A stretch of 64,000 bases of DNA from the NCBI GenBank assembly GCA_963727495.1, contig CAVSGQ010000012.1, positions 186,001 through 250,000 of the forward strand, in the 5' to 3' direction. The notes below the pieces were generated by a model. That model was given only the letters and a program-made list of their open reading frames with translations. It had not been told where the DNA came from and searched no databases. Shown piece after piece: positions 46,273-54,880 of this stretch. The DNA is from Actinophytocola sp963727495. Lineage in GTDB: Bacteria; Actinomycetota; Actinomycetes; Mycobacteriales; Pseudonocardiaceae. The translations under genes were made by a program, and so were the position numbers. Position 1 is the stretch's first letter. Each line of letters starts with the position of its first letter.

Positions 46273-47325
46273 TCACGACGCCGGAGCCGACGGCGCCGCG
46301 CCGGGTCGTGGCGATCCGTCCGCGAGCCAGCCCTCCGCGCGGCGCAGCAGCTCGTCCTTGAGCAGCCGCGGTGCGGCGGAGTGCCGGATGCTCGTGGCGG
46401 CGAGGCCGGCCAGCTCGGCGTCGGTGAGGCCGAGGACGTCGCGGCAGATCGCGTACTGACCGGCCAGGCCGACGCCGAACAGCAGCGGGTCGTCGGTGGA
46501 GATCGCCACCGGGACGCCGGCGTCGAGGAGCGGGCGCAGCGGGATCGTGTGCAGGTCGTGTACGCCGAACGGAGGGTAGGAGGTCGGGCAGACCTCGAGC
46601 ACGACCTGCCGTTCGGCGAGCATGTCCCGGGTGGCCGGGTCGCGCGCCGCGGCGGTGCCGTGGCCGATGCGGGTGGCGTGCAGGTGCTCCACGCAGGCGC
46701 GGACGTGTCCGGGCCCGGTGTAGAAGCCGGAGTGCGGCACCGCCTGCAGGCCGGCCCGGGCGGCGACCTCGAACGCGGGCGCGAAGTCGGCGACGGTGCC
46801 GTGCCGCTCGTCGTTGGACAGCCCGAAGCCGACGACGCCGTGGTCCGCGTACCCGGCGGCCAGCCGCGCGAGGGTCGTCGCGTGCCCGGGCGGGGCGGCC
46901 CAGCTGGCGGCGACGATCACCCCGACGGGCGTGCTCGCGGCCCGGGCCGCGTCGAGGACGGCCTCGAGGGCGGGGGCGAGCCCGCCGAACACGGGCGCGT
47001 AGGAGGTGGGATCGACCTGGATCTCCAGCCAGCCGCAGCCGTCGGCGGCGTCGTCCTCGGCGGCCTCGGTGACCACCCGGCGGATGTCGGCGGGCGTGCG
47101 GATGGCGGCACGGGCGGTGTCGTAGCGGTCCTGGAAGTCGGCCCAGGTGCCCGCGGTGGGCGGCAGCGGGGGAGGGACGGGCAGGCCGTGGCGGGCGGCG
47201 AGCTCGGCGAGGGTGGCGGGCCGCATCGCGCCGGTGAGGTGGAGGTGGAGCTGGGCCTTGGGGAGCCCCCGCACGTCGCGGTGTGCGGGGGCGTCCGGAT
47301 CAGGGCGTGTTGTAGACGGGTTCAC
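46273..47325 (-). CDS. Adenosine deaminase-like amidohydrolase with a non-canonical active site
   Basis: 350 residues from GTG 47325. ADA-family blocks: LPKAQLHLHLTGA (first two metal His), IGHGTAA (catalytic His) and VAISTDDPLLFG (metal Asp pair). The third block, normally H-x-G-E with the catalytic Glu, reads AVPHSGFYTGP: the Glu position is Phe. Deaminase activity is therefore uncertain; an alternative substrate or a non-deaminating role are possible. Its 5' end overlaps the 3' end of the upstream YtxH-like gene by 26 bp. Confidence 0.8.
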   Translation of the reverse strand: MNPSTTRPDPDAPAHRDVRGLPKAQLHLHLTGAMRPATLAELAARHGLPVPPPLPPTAGTWADFQDRYDTARAAIRTPADIRRVVTEAAEDDAADGCGWLEIQVDPTSYAPVFGGLAPALEAVLDAARAASTPVGVIVAASWAAPPGHATTLARLAAGYADHGVVGFGLSNDERHGTVADFAPAFEVAARAGLQAVPHSGFYTGPGHVRACVEHLHATRIGHGTAAARDPATRDMLAERQVVLEVCPTSYPPFGVHDLHTIPLRPLLDAGVPVAISTDDPLLFGVGLAGQYAICRDVLGLTDAELAGLAATSIRHSAAPRLLKDELLRRAEGWLADGSPRPGAAPSAPAS

Positions 47326-47545
47326 TCACGTTCCGCCGGCCGTTGCCCTGCTGCGCGGCGGACCTGTGCCGCTGGCCGAACCCGGTCTTCTCGCCGATCT
47401 TGGCCCGGGCGACGCCCGCGGCGCCCTGGATCGCGGGGTGATCGGCGATCTTGCGGTAGGTACGCATGATCTGGTCGTAGCGCCCGCGGCCCGCCTTGGC
47501 GCCCAGCACGTACCCGACCGCGGCGCCCAGTATGAACGCCTTCAT
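47300..47545 (-). CDS. Small YtxH-like membrane protein
   Basis: 81 residues from ATG 47545, 8 bases after GGAGG; an ATG at 47551 is too close to that site. One membrane-associated N-terminus (FILGAAVGYVLGAKAGRGRY) and a basic, Gln-rich tail (GFGQRHRSAAQQGNGRRN). Similar short proteins are annotated YtxH-domain or general stress proteins. Co-transcribed with the deaminase-like gene. Confidence 0.65.
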   Translation of the reverse strand: MKAFILGAAVGYVLGAKAGRGRYDQIMRTYRKIADHPAIQGAAGVARAKIGEKTGFGQRHRSAAQQGNGRRNVSEPVYNTP

Positions 47546-47679
47546 CTTCATCGCCTCCAACGCTCGACCTGCTGTCCGCTGCCATCCTCCCGCAGTTCGG
47601 ACACGGGCGCCGGGTAGGTCCGAACCGGCCTCGGCGATGCGCTAGAGTTGGACTCCGCCGGTACGACCGGCGGGGACGA

Positions 47680-47752
<73 letters not shown>

Positions 47753-47755
47753 CTT

Positions 47756-48238
47756 CTAGGCCGGTCTGCCGGCCTCCTCCTCGGCCTGCTTGATCACGTC
47801 GACCAGGTCCTTCTCGGTGAATCCCGCGTCGGCGAAGCGGCCCTGCCAGCGGTTGACCGTCCGGGCGAAGGCGCGCGCGTCCTCTCCGGACACCATGAGC
47901 GCGACGAGGTCCTCCTTCGCGGCCCACCGGATGTCGAGCGTCGAGCGCGTCGCCCGTTCGTGTGAGGGGACGGGCCCGCCCTCGAGGATCGCACGGGGTG
48001 TGTCGGCGTCCCAGTGGCGGAAGTGGCGGCCCAGCGCGCGCCCGATCCGCTCCAGCACGTCGACCCCGACGGTGGGCTCGTGGGCCTCGACGGCCTCCAG
48101 GCTGCGGATCCCGACCCGCGCCTCGCGAGCGAACGTCGTGCGCCACGTGTGCCCGGCCGCACGGCGTGCCCCTGCGATGGCCTCGCCCAGGCGTGCGCGG
48201 GCGTCCTCGGAGTAGTTGGCGGTCCGCAGGTTCGGCAC
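47756..48238 (-). CDS. XRE-type HTH protein, divergent partner of the small HTH gene
   Basis: 160 residues from GTG 48238; the open frame continues upstream but protein-like sequence starts here (VPNLRTANYSEDARARLGEA). HTH WRTTFAREARVGIRSLEAVE followed by RIGRALGRHF, then an acidic C-terminal region (LVDVIKQAEEEAGRPA). The start lies 4 bp from the first of the phased GCAGA boxes, so it is likely autoregulated. It ends 3 bp after the tRNA-Asn 3' end. Confidence 0.75.
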   Translation of the reverse strand: MPNLRTANYSEDARARLGEAIAGARRAAGHTWRTTFAREARVGIRSLEAVEAHEPTVGVDVLERIGRALGRHFRHWDADTPRAILEGGPVPSHERATRSTLDIRWAAKEDLVALMVSGEDARAFARTVNRWQGRFADAGFTEKDLVDVIKQAEEEAGRPA

Positions 48239-48386
48239 CGCAGCAGAATGTCGCAGAGTTCCGCAGAACGCCAGTTCGCGGCGTGCTCGGTTCTGGCGGA
48301 TTCCGACCAGCAGAGTTCCGCAGAGATTGACGACTGCGCTGGTAGTTCGGTTTGACAGGTACCGCAGAGAACCGCAGACTCGGAGA
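48239..48386. promoter_or_regulatory. Divergent control region with seven phased GCAGA boxes
   Basis: GCAGA begins at 48243, 48253, 48263, then 48310, 48320, then 48364, 48374; within each group the spacing is exactly 10 bp. The first group directly abuts the minus-strand start. The third lies in the spacer and -10 region of a plus-strand promoter with TTGACA at 48352-48357 and CAGACT 17 bp later, only 7 bp before ATG 48387, which suggests a leaderless mRNA. The middle pair lies between the two promoters. Confidence 0.75.
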
Positions 48387-48644
48387 ATGCCGAAGCTCAA
48401 CCGGGACCGGATCCGGGGGTGGCTCGAGGAGCACAACTGGTCCGTCGGGCGGCTCGCCGCGGAGTGCAGCGCGCTGGGGGAGGACTCGTTCCCCGAGGGC
48501 ACCCTGCGCAACGCGGTGAACGGCATCGACCCGATGCGTCCCGGGCGTATCCACGTGATCTGCAAGGTCACCGCCAGGTACGGCGACGGCATCCCCTACG
48601 CGGACCTGGTGGCCGACGGCCGATCGCCGGACGCGGCCGTGTAA
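48387..48644 (+). CDS. Small HTH (XRE/Cro-like) protein
   Basis: 85 residues from ATG 48387. WSVGRLAAECSALGEDSFPE and GTLRNAVNGIDPMRPGR fit a Cro/CI-type HTH. There is no room for a ribosome site, consistent with leaderless translation. Divergent from the 160-residue HTH protein and covered by the same repeat boxes, in a cI/cro-like arrangement, though no prophage genes are nearby. Confidence 0.75.
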   Translation: MPKLNRDRIRGWLEEHNWSVGRLAAECSALGEDSFPEGTLRNAVNGIDPMRPGRIHVICKVTARYGDGIPYADLVADGRSPDAAV

Positions 48645-48701
48645 GTTTTGCCGCGTAGACAAGATCCGCCATGATCAGGGTTCGTCATGGCGACGCTATC
48701 T

Positions 48702-48775
48702 GGGGCGGTAGCTCAGTCGGTTAGAGCAGAGGACTCATAATCCTTTGGCCGTGGGTTCGAGCCCCACCCGCCCCA
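48702..48775 (+). tRNA. tRNA with CAT anticodon (elongator Met likely)
   Basis: 74 nt. Acceptor stem GGGGCGG/CCGCCCC pairs fully; anticodon CAT at 48736-48738; T arm GTGGGTTCGAGCCCCAC. The body resembles actinobacterial elongator tRNA-Met; tRNA-Ile with a modified CAT cannot be excluded by eye. CCA not encoded. Confidence 0.95.
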
Positions 48776-49051
48776 CCTCCGTGACCTGCGCGAACGGTGT
48801 ATGGAACGTTGTTGCCGCACAAACCTGACCGACTACCGGCTCCACACGGGGCCAGCTGACGGCCCTTGGGTGGCTCGGCCTGCCACGCGGTGGAGTGGCC
48901 GATGCAGATGGTGATCGATCTGGTCGGGCTCGTGCAGACGTGCGCGTAGCTATTGTTCGACGCCTCGTTGCCGTTGCATCCGTGGGCGTTCCGCACCGCG
49001 CGGTCAAGCCTGGCGGCCTCGGCGGGGCTCGGCGGCCAGGCCGGGGATACC
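48776..49051. other. Gap downstream of the helicase-associated gene
   Basis: About 275 bp without a confident gene. A minus-strand frame reads DRAVRNAHGCNGNEASNNSY and CGAGSRSGLCGNNVPYTVRA, Cys- and Asn-containing and plausibly a remnant or short secreted peptide, but it has no clear start and continues into the antisense of the tRNA. I do not call it. Confidence 0.4.
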
Positions 49052-51364
49052 TCAGCGCGCGGGGGCCACCGAGTCGATGTTGGCGATGCTGAACTCACGG
49101 TCGGCGTTGCGCAGGTAGCAGAACGAGTCCAGCCACCGGCCGAAGATCTGGTTGGGCCGGATCTGGCGGACGGTGTGGCTGCCGTTCTTGTCGTGGTAGG
49201 CGATCAGCACGTCGTCGCCGTTGTCCACCGCATGGCTCAGCAGCGTCAGCTCCGCGTCGTCGAGATGCGGGTTGAGCCGGGAGATCACGTCGAAGGTGTC
49301 GCTCGTCGCGGTGCCCCGCTCGCCGTTCGGGTTGGCGGTGAGTCGTGCGGCCAGTTCGGCCGCGGTGAGGCGCGACCGCGGCTGTCTCGCGGTCACCGCG
49401 CCGCCTTCGGCGCGGTGCTCCTCGCGGTTCTCGACGAGCGTGTTCCCGGACGGGTCCTCGGCCACCGGCGACAGGCCGGCCGCACGCAACCGTTCGAGCA
49501 CGTGGTTGCGCTCGAACGGGCTGGACAGAACCGTGGGCGCGAGCCACGTGAGCTGGAGCTTGGCCAGCGACCGGGTGTTGAGGATCTCGGTGACCAGCGC
49601 CTCGTCGGCGACGACGCACGACCTCGTCTGCCGCACCCGCACGTGGCCGTGCTTGCGGGCGGCGTCGGTGATCAGGTACTCCAGGGGCTGCGGCACGGGC
49701 CGGTCGGCGAGTGCGGTCAGCTCGCCGAGCAGTGCCGGCGCGGTCCAGCCAGCGTCGAGCGCGGCACGGACGCTGGCCGGGGTGAACCGCCAGATTGCGG
49801 CGTTGCCCCGCGCCTCGTTGACGGCCGCGGCCGCGAGCAGGCCCGAGACGGCGGCGCTCGGCTGCCCGGAGACCACCGCTGTGAGGTCGGACTGCAGGAT
49901 CACGCCGCACTCCGCCTCGGGCAGCAACGGGGCGCAGCGCTGCGCCACGTCCGCCACGACATCGTCCGCCGCGTCCGCCGCGGCCAGCAACGCCTCGCCC
50001 AGCTCGGACACCCGATCGCCGGCGGCCGCCCCGAGCAGCTCCGCCTCCCTGACGGCGGCGTGCACCTTCTCGTCGCGTGGTCGCGGCTCGTAGCCGTGCA
50101 GCGGGAAGTACCAGTCGATCTCCGCGCCGACGCCACGCACCGACAGGCCGCTGCGCGCCTCCCGCAGCATCGCCCGCCGCATCGCCCCCGCCTCCGACGC
50201 CAGCGGAAGGGGCGGCGGCAGTTCCCGGTCGTCGTCGATCTCTCGCATCAGCGGGGCGTGGTCGAGCCCGTGCCACGCGACCGCGGCGACCGCCCACTGG
50301 TGGGCAGGCTCCGCGGCACGCCATCGCGGGTAGTCGGCCGTCGGCGCGTAGCCACCGGGTGTCTCTCCCAGCAGGCCGGCGGCGTAGGCGATGTCGATCC
50401 ACAACGGCAGCACATCGTCGGCGACCGACAGGCGCTTGGACAGCCGGCTCCGCTCGCGGGTGCCGACCCCGCCCTTCTTCAACGCGGCGATCGGCGCTCG
50501 CCCGGCCTCGTCGAGGAGGGTGGACAGTCCGCGCAGTGCTTCCCGCGCCGCGGCCTGCGCGGTCGGGCGGACCGCCTCGGCCGGCGCACCGGCCGGGGCG
50601 ACCTCCGGCCGGTCGGCCAGCCCGGCACCGTGCTCGGCCAGCCACGCCGCGACCGCCACCTCCCGGGGCACCTCGGGCTGCCGGTTGGGCCGCAACACCA
50701 GACCCGCCTTCATCAGCGCGTTCGTCGGGTCGGTGGCCCGCCGGTCCACGAAGCCGAACATGATCCCGAAACCGCCCTCGCGCAGCTCCTCCAGCCGGGC
50801 GCGAGCCGGCGCCGGGAGCGCGGTGATCGCGTCAACCAGCCGCCGTGGATCCGCCATCGCCTCGGCGATGCGTGCGATCAGCTCCGGCTTGCGCAACCCG
50901 TCCACCGTGACACCCAACCCGGACGCCACGACGCGAAGATCGTCCACGAGCACCGTCACGGCCATCTTGGCCACCGGCCGGCCGCCGCCGAGCTCCGCGA
51001 GCCAATGCTCACCGAGCCGATCCGGCAGGGACAATGCTCCCGCGTCGGTCCATGCCAGCCCGATGCCGCACAGGCGGTCCACCTCCTCGCGCACGTCCCG
51101 TTCCGGCGCCCCGAGCAAGCGCGCGACGGCGGGTACGGTCGTCGACTCACCGAGGAACGCGATCGCCCGGCCCACCTCCAGCGTGTTCGCGTTGACCGTG
51201 CGCAGCGCCGCGACGATCGAGTCCGGGCCGCACAGCCGCTGCGCCAGCTGCGCGAACCCGCGCGGCACGGGCTCGATCCGCACGTCCGGGCGTGCGGCCA
51301 GCAACCCGGTCAGCGACATCTCGTCCAAAGTGGACAGATAGGTGGCGAGCGACGCGGAACTCAT
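49052..51364 (-). CDS. Helicase C-terminal/XPB-associated domain protein (large, no helicase motor)
   Basis: 770 residues. It has the composition and length of the actinobacterial 'helicase-associated domain' proteins (XPB/Ssl2-like; similar to Mycobacterium Rv0862c), with segments such as FGIMFGFVDRRATDPTNALM, QSDLTAVVSGQPSAAVSGLL and a C-terminal WYL-like DDVLIAYHDKNGSHTVRQIR. No Walker motifs are visible, so it is not an active helicase. In many genomes the XPB helicase gene is next to it; none is in this window. Function in DNA repair is inferred from the family. Confidence 0.8.
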   Translation of the reverse strand: MSSASLATYLSTLDEMSLTGLLAARPDVRIEPVPRGFAQLAQRLCGPDSIVAALRTVNANTLEVGRAIAFLGESTTVPAVARLLGAPERDVREEVDRLCGIGLAWTDAGALSLPDRLGEHWLAELGGGRPVAKMAVTVLVDDLRVVASGLGVTVDGLRKPELIARIAEAMADPRRLVDAITALPAPARARLEELREGGFGIMFGFVDRRATDPTNALMKAGLVLRPNRQPEVPREVAVAAWLAEHGAGLADRPEVAPAGAPAEAVRPTAQAAAREALRGLSTLLDEAGRAPIAALKKGGVGTRERSRLSKRLSVADDVLPLWIDIAYAAGLLGETPGGYAPTADYPRWRAAEPAHQWAVAAVAWHGLDHAPLMREIDDDRELPPPLPLASEAGAMRRAMLREARSGLSVRGVGAEIDWYFPLHGYEPRPRDEKVHAAVREAELLGAAAGDRVSELGEALLAAADAADDVVADVAQRCAPLLPEAECGVILQSDLTAVVSGQPSAAVSGLLAAAAVNEARGNAAIWRFTPASVRAALDAGWTAPALLGELTALADRPVPQPLEYLITDAARKHGHVRVRQTRSCVVADEALVTEILNTRSLAKLQLTWLAPTVLSSPFERNHVLERLRAAGLSPVAEDPSGNTLVENREEHRAEGGAVTARQPRSRLTAAELAARLTANPNGERGTATSDTFDVISRLNPHLDDAELTLLSHAVDNGDDVLIAYHDKNGSHTVRQIRPNQIFGRWLDSFCYLRNADREFSIANIDSVAPAR

Positions 51365-51485
51365 GGACGCATTCTCTCGTCACGCGGTCGCGTCGCTGAC
51401 CCGGGTGACCCTCGATAGCGGATATCGACGGCAGCGTGCGTCGTGTCGGCGCCCGCTCGCCGCTCGCGGCCGCTAGGGAGTTCCC

Positions 51486-52518
51486 GTGGCCACACGTGGA
51501 TTCCTGGTTCTCGCCGCGCTCGTCGGCGTCGGGCTCGGCACGGTGGCGGCCGGACCCGCGGCCGCCGGACCGGCCAGACCGGGTCGTCGTCGCCGGGGTG
51601 CCCGAGCCGTTGTCGGTGGGGCAGGACGGGCACAGCGCCTTCCCCGGGCTCGCCAGGGCACCGGGCGGCCGCCTCACCCTCGTCTGGCGCCGGGGGAGTG
51701 ACCACGCCGCCGCGCGGGACGGGCGGATCGAGCTTGCCGAGTCGGCCGGGCCTGCCCGGCCCTTCGGCGCGCCGCGGGTGGTCGCGGGCGGCGACGGGCT
51801 GGACTACCGGGACCCGTCGGTCTCCTACGCTGGCGGCCACCGGTGGCTGACCTACTTCACCGGCGCCCGTGGTCGGCCCGCGCAGGGCGCCTTCGCCCGG
51901 CGCGCCCGGCGGCCGGCCGTGCGCATCGACTCGCTGGCGTACGCGGCGATCACGGCGCCCATCGTCGAGCTACCGGGCGGGGACCTCGGCGCCGTGTACT
52001 ACGGCCGGGCCCGCGCCGAGCCGACGACCTCGATCTGGTTTGCCCGCTCCACCGACGGCGGCACCCGCTGGACCAGCACCAGGATCGCCGCCGGGCGCGC
52101 CTACAGCGAGCCGTGGCTCGTGGTGCGGGGTGCAACCTTGCAGGTGCTGCACCGCTGGGGCCGGTGGGACGCCATCGGCATCACCAGTTCGGCCGACGGC
52201 GGCCGGACCTGGACCGCGCCGCGCCGGATCCTGGCCGACGCCACCGGCCGGCCGGCGACGGTCGTGTTCCGCTCCGGCGTCATGGCCGTGATCTACCGCT
52301 CGACCGCCGACCGTTCCGCGATGCTCGCGGCGAGCACCGACCACGGCGCCACCTGGACCGTCACCGGCACGCTCATGGCCGCCCCCGCCGGCTCGCCGCT
52401 CGGCATGACCTACGCGGCAGCGCAGGAGGTCCGTCCCGGGGTCGCGCGGGTCGTGTTCGGTATGGAGAACGCGGACGGCTCGTCGCGCCTGTACGGCGCC
52501 GATGTCCGAACACGCTGA
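51486..52518 (+). CDS. Secreted sialidase-fold (BNR/Asp-box) protein (one apparent frameshift)
   Basis: About 343 residues after correction. GTG 51486 begins a signal peptide (FLVLAALVGVGLGTVAAGPA). An extra base around 51576 separates it from the mature domain (VPEPLSVGQDGHSAFPGLAR). Three Asp-boxes are visible: STDGGTRWTS, SADGGRTWTA and STDHGATWTV, marking a beta-propeller like exo-alpha-sialidase. Catalytic Tyr/Glu/Arg residues of true sialidases are not identifiable, so substrate is open. The stop is followed at once by the PadR operator palindrome. Confidence 0.82.
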
Positions 52519-52550
52519 CCGTCCAGTCGTACCTATGTCAGACTGGACGG
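52519..52550. promoter_or_regulatory. 10-bp inverted repeat at the padR promoter
   Basis: CCGTCCAGTC and GACTGGACGG, perfect 10-bp arms with a 12-base spacer, directly after the upstream stop and one base before the padR GTG. The spacer contains TACCTATGT, a possible -10. The location fits PadR autoregulation; it could also terminate the upstream gene. Confidence 0.75.
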
Positions 52551-52551
52551 C

Positions 52552-53064
52552 GTGTACCTCGACATCGTGATCCTGCGGCACCTCAAGGCCCGCCCGGCGC
52601 ACGGCTACGAGCTCAAGCAGAACGTCCAGCGCACCATGGACGTCGCGCTGCACAACAACGCGCTCTACCCGGCCCTGCGGCGCTTCGAGGAGGCGGGTGC
52701 CGTGCGCAGGACGCTCGAGCAGCAGGACCGCCGGCCGCCCCGGCACGTCTACGAGCTGACCGACGTCGGCCGCGAGCTGCTGCACGACATGCTGGCCGAG
52801 CTGCCCGACGACCTTGCCGGCGTGGAGGAGGAGTTCCTCACCCGGCTCGGCATGTTCGACCTGCTCACCACCGCCGAGCGCCGTGGCGTGCTCGCCGCGC
52901 GTGAGCGGGCCCTCCGCCGCCGCGATGAGCACCTCGCCGGCCTGGCCGAGCGCGCCGCCCGCGGCGGAGCCGACCTGGACTGGGGCAACCGGGTGACCGA
53001 GGAGCTGCGCGCGCGGGTCACCCGCGAGCTGGCGTGGCTCGCCGAGCTGGGGGAGCGGGCGTGA
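52552..53064 (+). CDS. PadR-family transcriptional regulator
   Basis: 170 residues from GTG 52552. Winged helix MYLDIVILRHLKARPAHGYE, then VALHNNALYPALRRFEEAGA and RHVYELTDVGRELLHDML typical of PadR, and a helical C-terminal dimerisation domain. It overlaps the MFS gene by 4 bp (GTGA), a standard repressor/efflux pair: the transported drug probably lifts repression. Confidence 0.93.
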   Translation: MYLDIVILRHLKARPAHGYELKQNVQRTMDVALHNNALYPALRRFEEAGAVRRTLEQQDRRPPRHVYELTDVGRELLHDMLAELPDDLAGVEEEFLTRLGMFDLLTTAERRGVLAARERALRRRDEHLAGLAERAARGGADLDWGNRVTEELRARVTRELAWLAELGERA

Positions 53065-54461
53065 CCGGCCCACCGCCGGCCGCCGGACCCCGGCTCGCGC
53101 CGATGGTGCAGCTCGGGCTGCTGGTGGGCCCGCTGCTGACGATGGTCGACTCCAGCATCGTCACGGTGGCCGTCGCGGACATCGCAGCGGAGTCGGGTGC
53201 CGCGCTGGACACCGTGCAGTGGGTGGTGAGCGGGTACCTGCTGGCGCTCGCCGCCGGCCTGTCCGCGACCTCGTACCTGGCCCGCCGGTTCGGCACGCTG
53301 CGGGTCTACACCGTCGCCATGATCGGGTTCGTGCTCGCCTCGGCCGCGTGCGCCGCGGCGCCCGGCGTGCCGGCGCTCATCGCGCTGCGGGCCGTGCAGG
53401 GCGTGGTCGGCGCCCCGCTGGTGCCGCTCGCGATGAGCATGCTGCTCGGCGGTTCCGGCACCGCCCGGCAGATACCCGCGGCCGCCGGCATGCTTTTCTT
53501 CCTCGCACCGGCGCTGGGACCGACCTTGGGTGGCCTGCTGATCGGCGCCGGCGGGTGGCGGTGGATCTTCCTGATCAACGTTCCGGTCGGCGTGCTCGGT
53601 CTCGCCGGGGTGCGGCGGGTGCCGGCCGCGGTCGTGCCGCCCCGCCGGCCGGGCGCTCGGTTCGACCCGGTCGGCCTGCTGCTGCTCGCCGCCGGTCTGG
53701 TGCTGGTCCTCTTCGGGTCGAGCCGCGCGGCCGCCGCCGGGTGGCTCGCGTCGGTGTCGCTGGTACCGCTGGTCGCCGGTGCGGTGCTGCTGGCCGCGTA
53801 CACGGTGTGGGCGATGCGCGCCCGCGATCCGGCCGTCGACCTCGCGCTGCTGCGGCACGGGCAGTCCGCGCTCGCCGTCGTGCTGAGCGTGCTGTCCTCG
53901 GTGATCGCGTTCGGCACCGTGTTCCTCATGCCGGTGTTCACCCAGGCCGTGCAGGGCCACAGCGCGTTCGCCACCGGGCTCGCCATGCTCCCACAGGGAC
54001 TGATCACCGGGGTCGGCACGGTGCTGGGCCAGCGCCTGCTCACCCGGATCTCGTTGCGCACCATGGTGTTCGGCGGGTTCGTGCTGCTGGCGGTGACCAC
54101 CTCGGGGCTGTTGCTGCTCGCCGCGACCACGCCGCTGTGGGTGACCGCGCTGATCCTGTCCGGCCGCGCCGTCGCGATCGGGTTCGTGGTCAACCCGCTG
54201 CTGTTCGGCATGCTGCGGTTGCTCGACGACAGCGAGCTGGCCGACGGGAACACCCTGTTCAACATCGTCCAGCGGCTCGGCGGCTCGATCGGCGTCGGGC
54301 TGCTGGGGTCCTACCTGACCGCGCGCTCGCTGGCGGTGGGTCCGGTCGCGAGCTTCCACGAGATCGGGGTGATCCTGACGGTGCTCGCCGCCGTCGCGGC
54401 GCTGTTCGCCACCGCGCTGGCGAACGTCAAACAGGAACCCGAGGTGCCCTCGGCGATCTGA
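53061..54461 (+). CDS. DHA2-type MFS drug efflux transporter
   Basis: 466 residues, about 14 membrane segments. First helices VGPLLTMVDSSIVTVAVADI and WVVSGYLLALAAGLSATSYL carry the motif D1/A region of the DHA2 (EmrB/QacA) family, and the RAVQGVVGAPLVPLAMSMLL block corresponds to motif C. Coupled to padR. Exports toxic hydrophobic compounds by proton antiport. Confidence 0.92.
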   Translation: MTGPPPAAGPRLAPMVQLGLLVGPLLTMVDSSIVTVAVADIAAESGAALDTVQWVVSGYLLALAAGLSATSYLARRFGTLRVYTVAMIGFVLASAACAAAPGVPALIALRAVQGVVGAPLVPLAMSMLLGGSGTARQIPAAAGMLFFLAPALGPTLGGLLIGAGGWRWIFLINVPVGVLGLAGVRRVPAAVVPPRRPGARFDPVGLLLLAAGLVLVLFGSSRAAAAGWLASVSLVPLVAGAVLLAAYTVWAMRARDPAVDLALLRHGQSALAVVLSVLSSVIAFGTVFLMPVFTQAVQGHSAFATGLAMLPQGLITGVGTVLGQRLLTRISLRTMVFGGFVLLAVTTSGLLLLAATTPLWVTALILSGRAVAIGFVVNPLLFGMLRLLDDSELADGNTLFNIVQRLGGSIGVGLLGSYLTARSLAVGPVASFHEIGVILTVLAAVAALFATALANVKQEPEVPSAI

Positions 54462-54880
54462 ACGTTCTCAGGACAGGGGGACGCCGATGAACAGGTGTGG
54501 ATGCTCGCGCGGCGGGGTCGGTGGGAGTCTTCTCGGTGCGGTTGGTGATCTCCCGCCACCTCACCCCCATCCCCGACGCGATCAAGGGTCGCCAGAGGAT
54601 TCGACAAGGCTGCCGACTCCGGGTTCCGAAGGTGATCGGTTTCCTGTCCACGCTCTGGTCGATGTGCCTGCAGTCGACACCACGGCGAAGCCGGACGGCT
54701 CCAAGGTTGGCATCGTCGAGAGTGCGTGCAGGCGCATGTGGCCGACCCACCGGCCCCGCGGACACAGAATCCGTGCCTGGTCGCCGCCGCAACTGCGGAA
54801 CCCAGCCGCCGTTGACATTACCTAAGGGATTGTCGCTAAATAATCTTTACATGTCCTGATTGTCCTGGCAGGCTTCTGCT
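54462..54880. other. Gene-free interval before the ISAzo13 transposase
   Basis: 419 bp with no confident gene. Short frames on both strands lack starts or protein-like composition. The last ~50 bp are AT-richer (TCGCTAAATAATCTTTACAT) and probably include the promoter and left end of the ISAzo13-type element. I could not define inverted repeats. Confidence 0.5.

Noticed and set aside
48721..49098. Minus-strand open frame ending with a peptide similar to many database hypotheticals
   Set aside because: Its C-terminal part is the antisense translation of the tRNA-Met gene, a well-known source of spurious proteins; the rest has no confident start.
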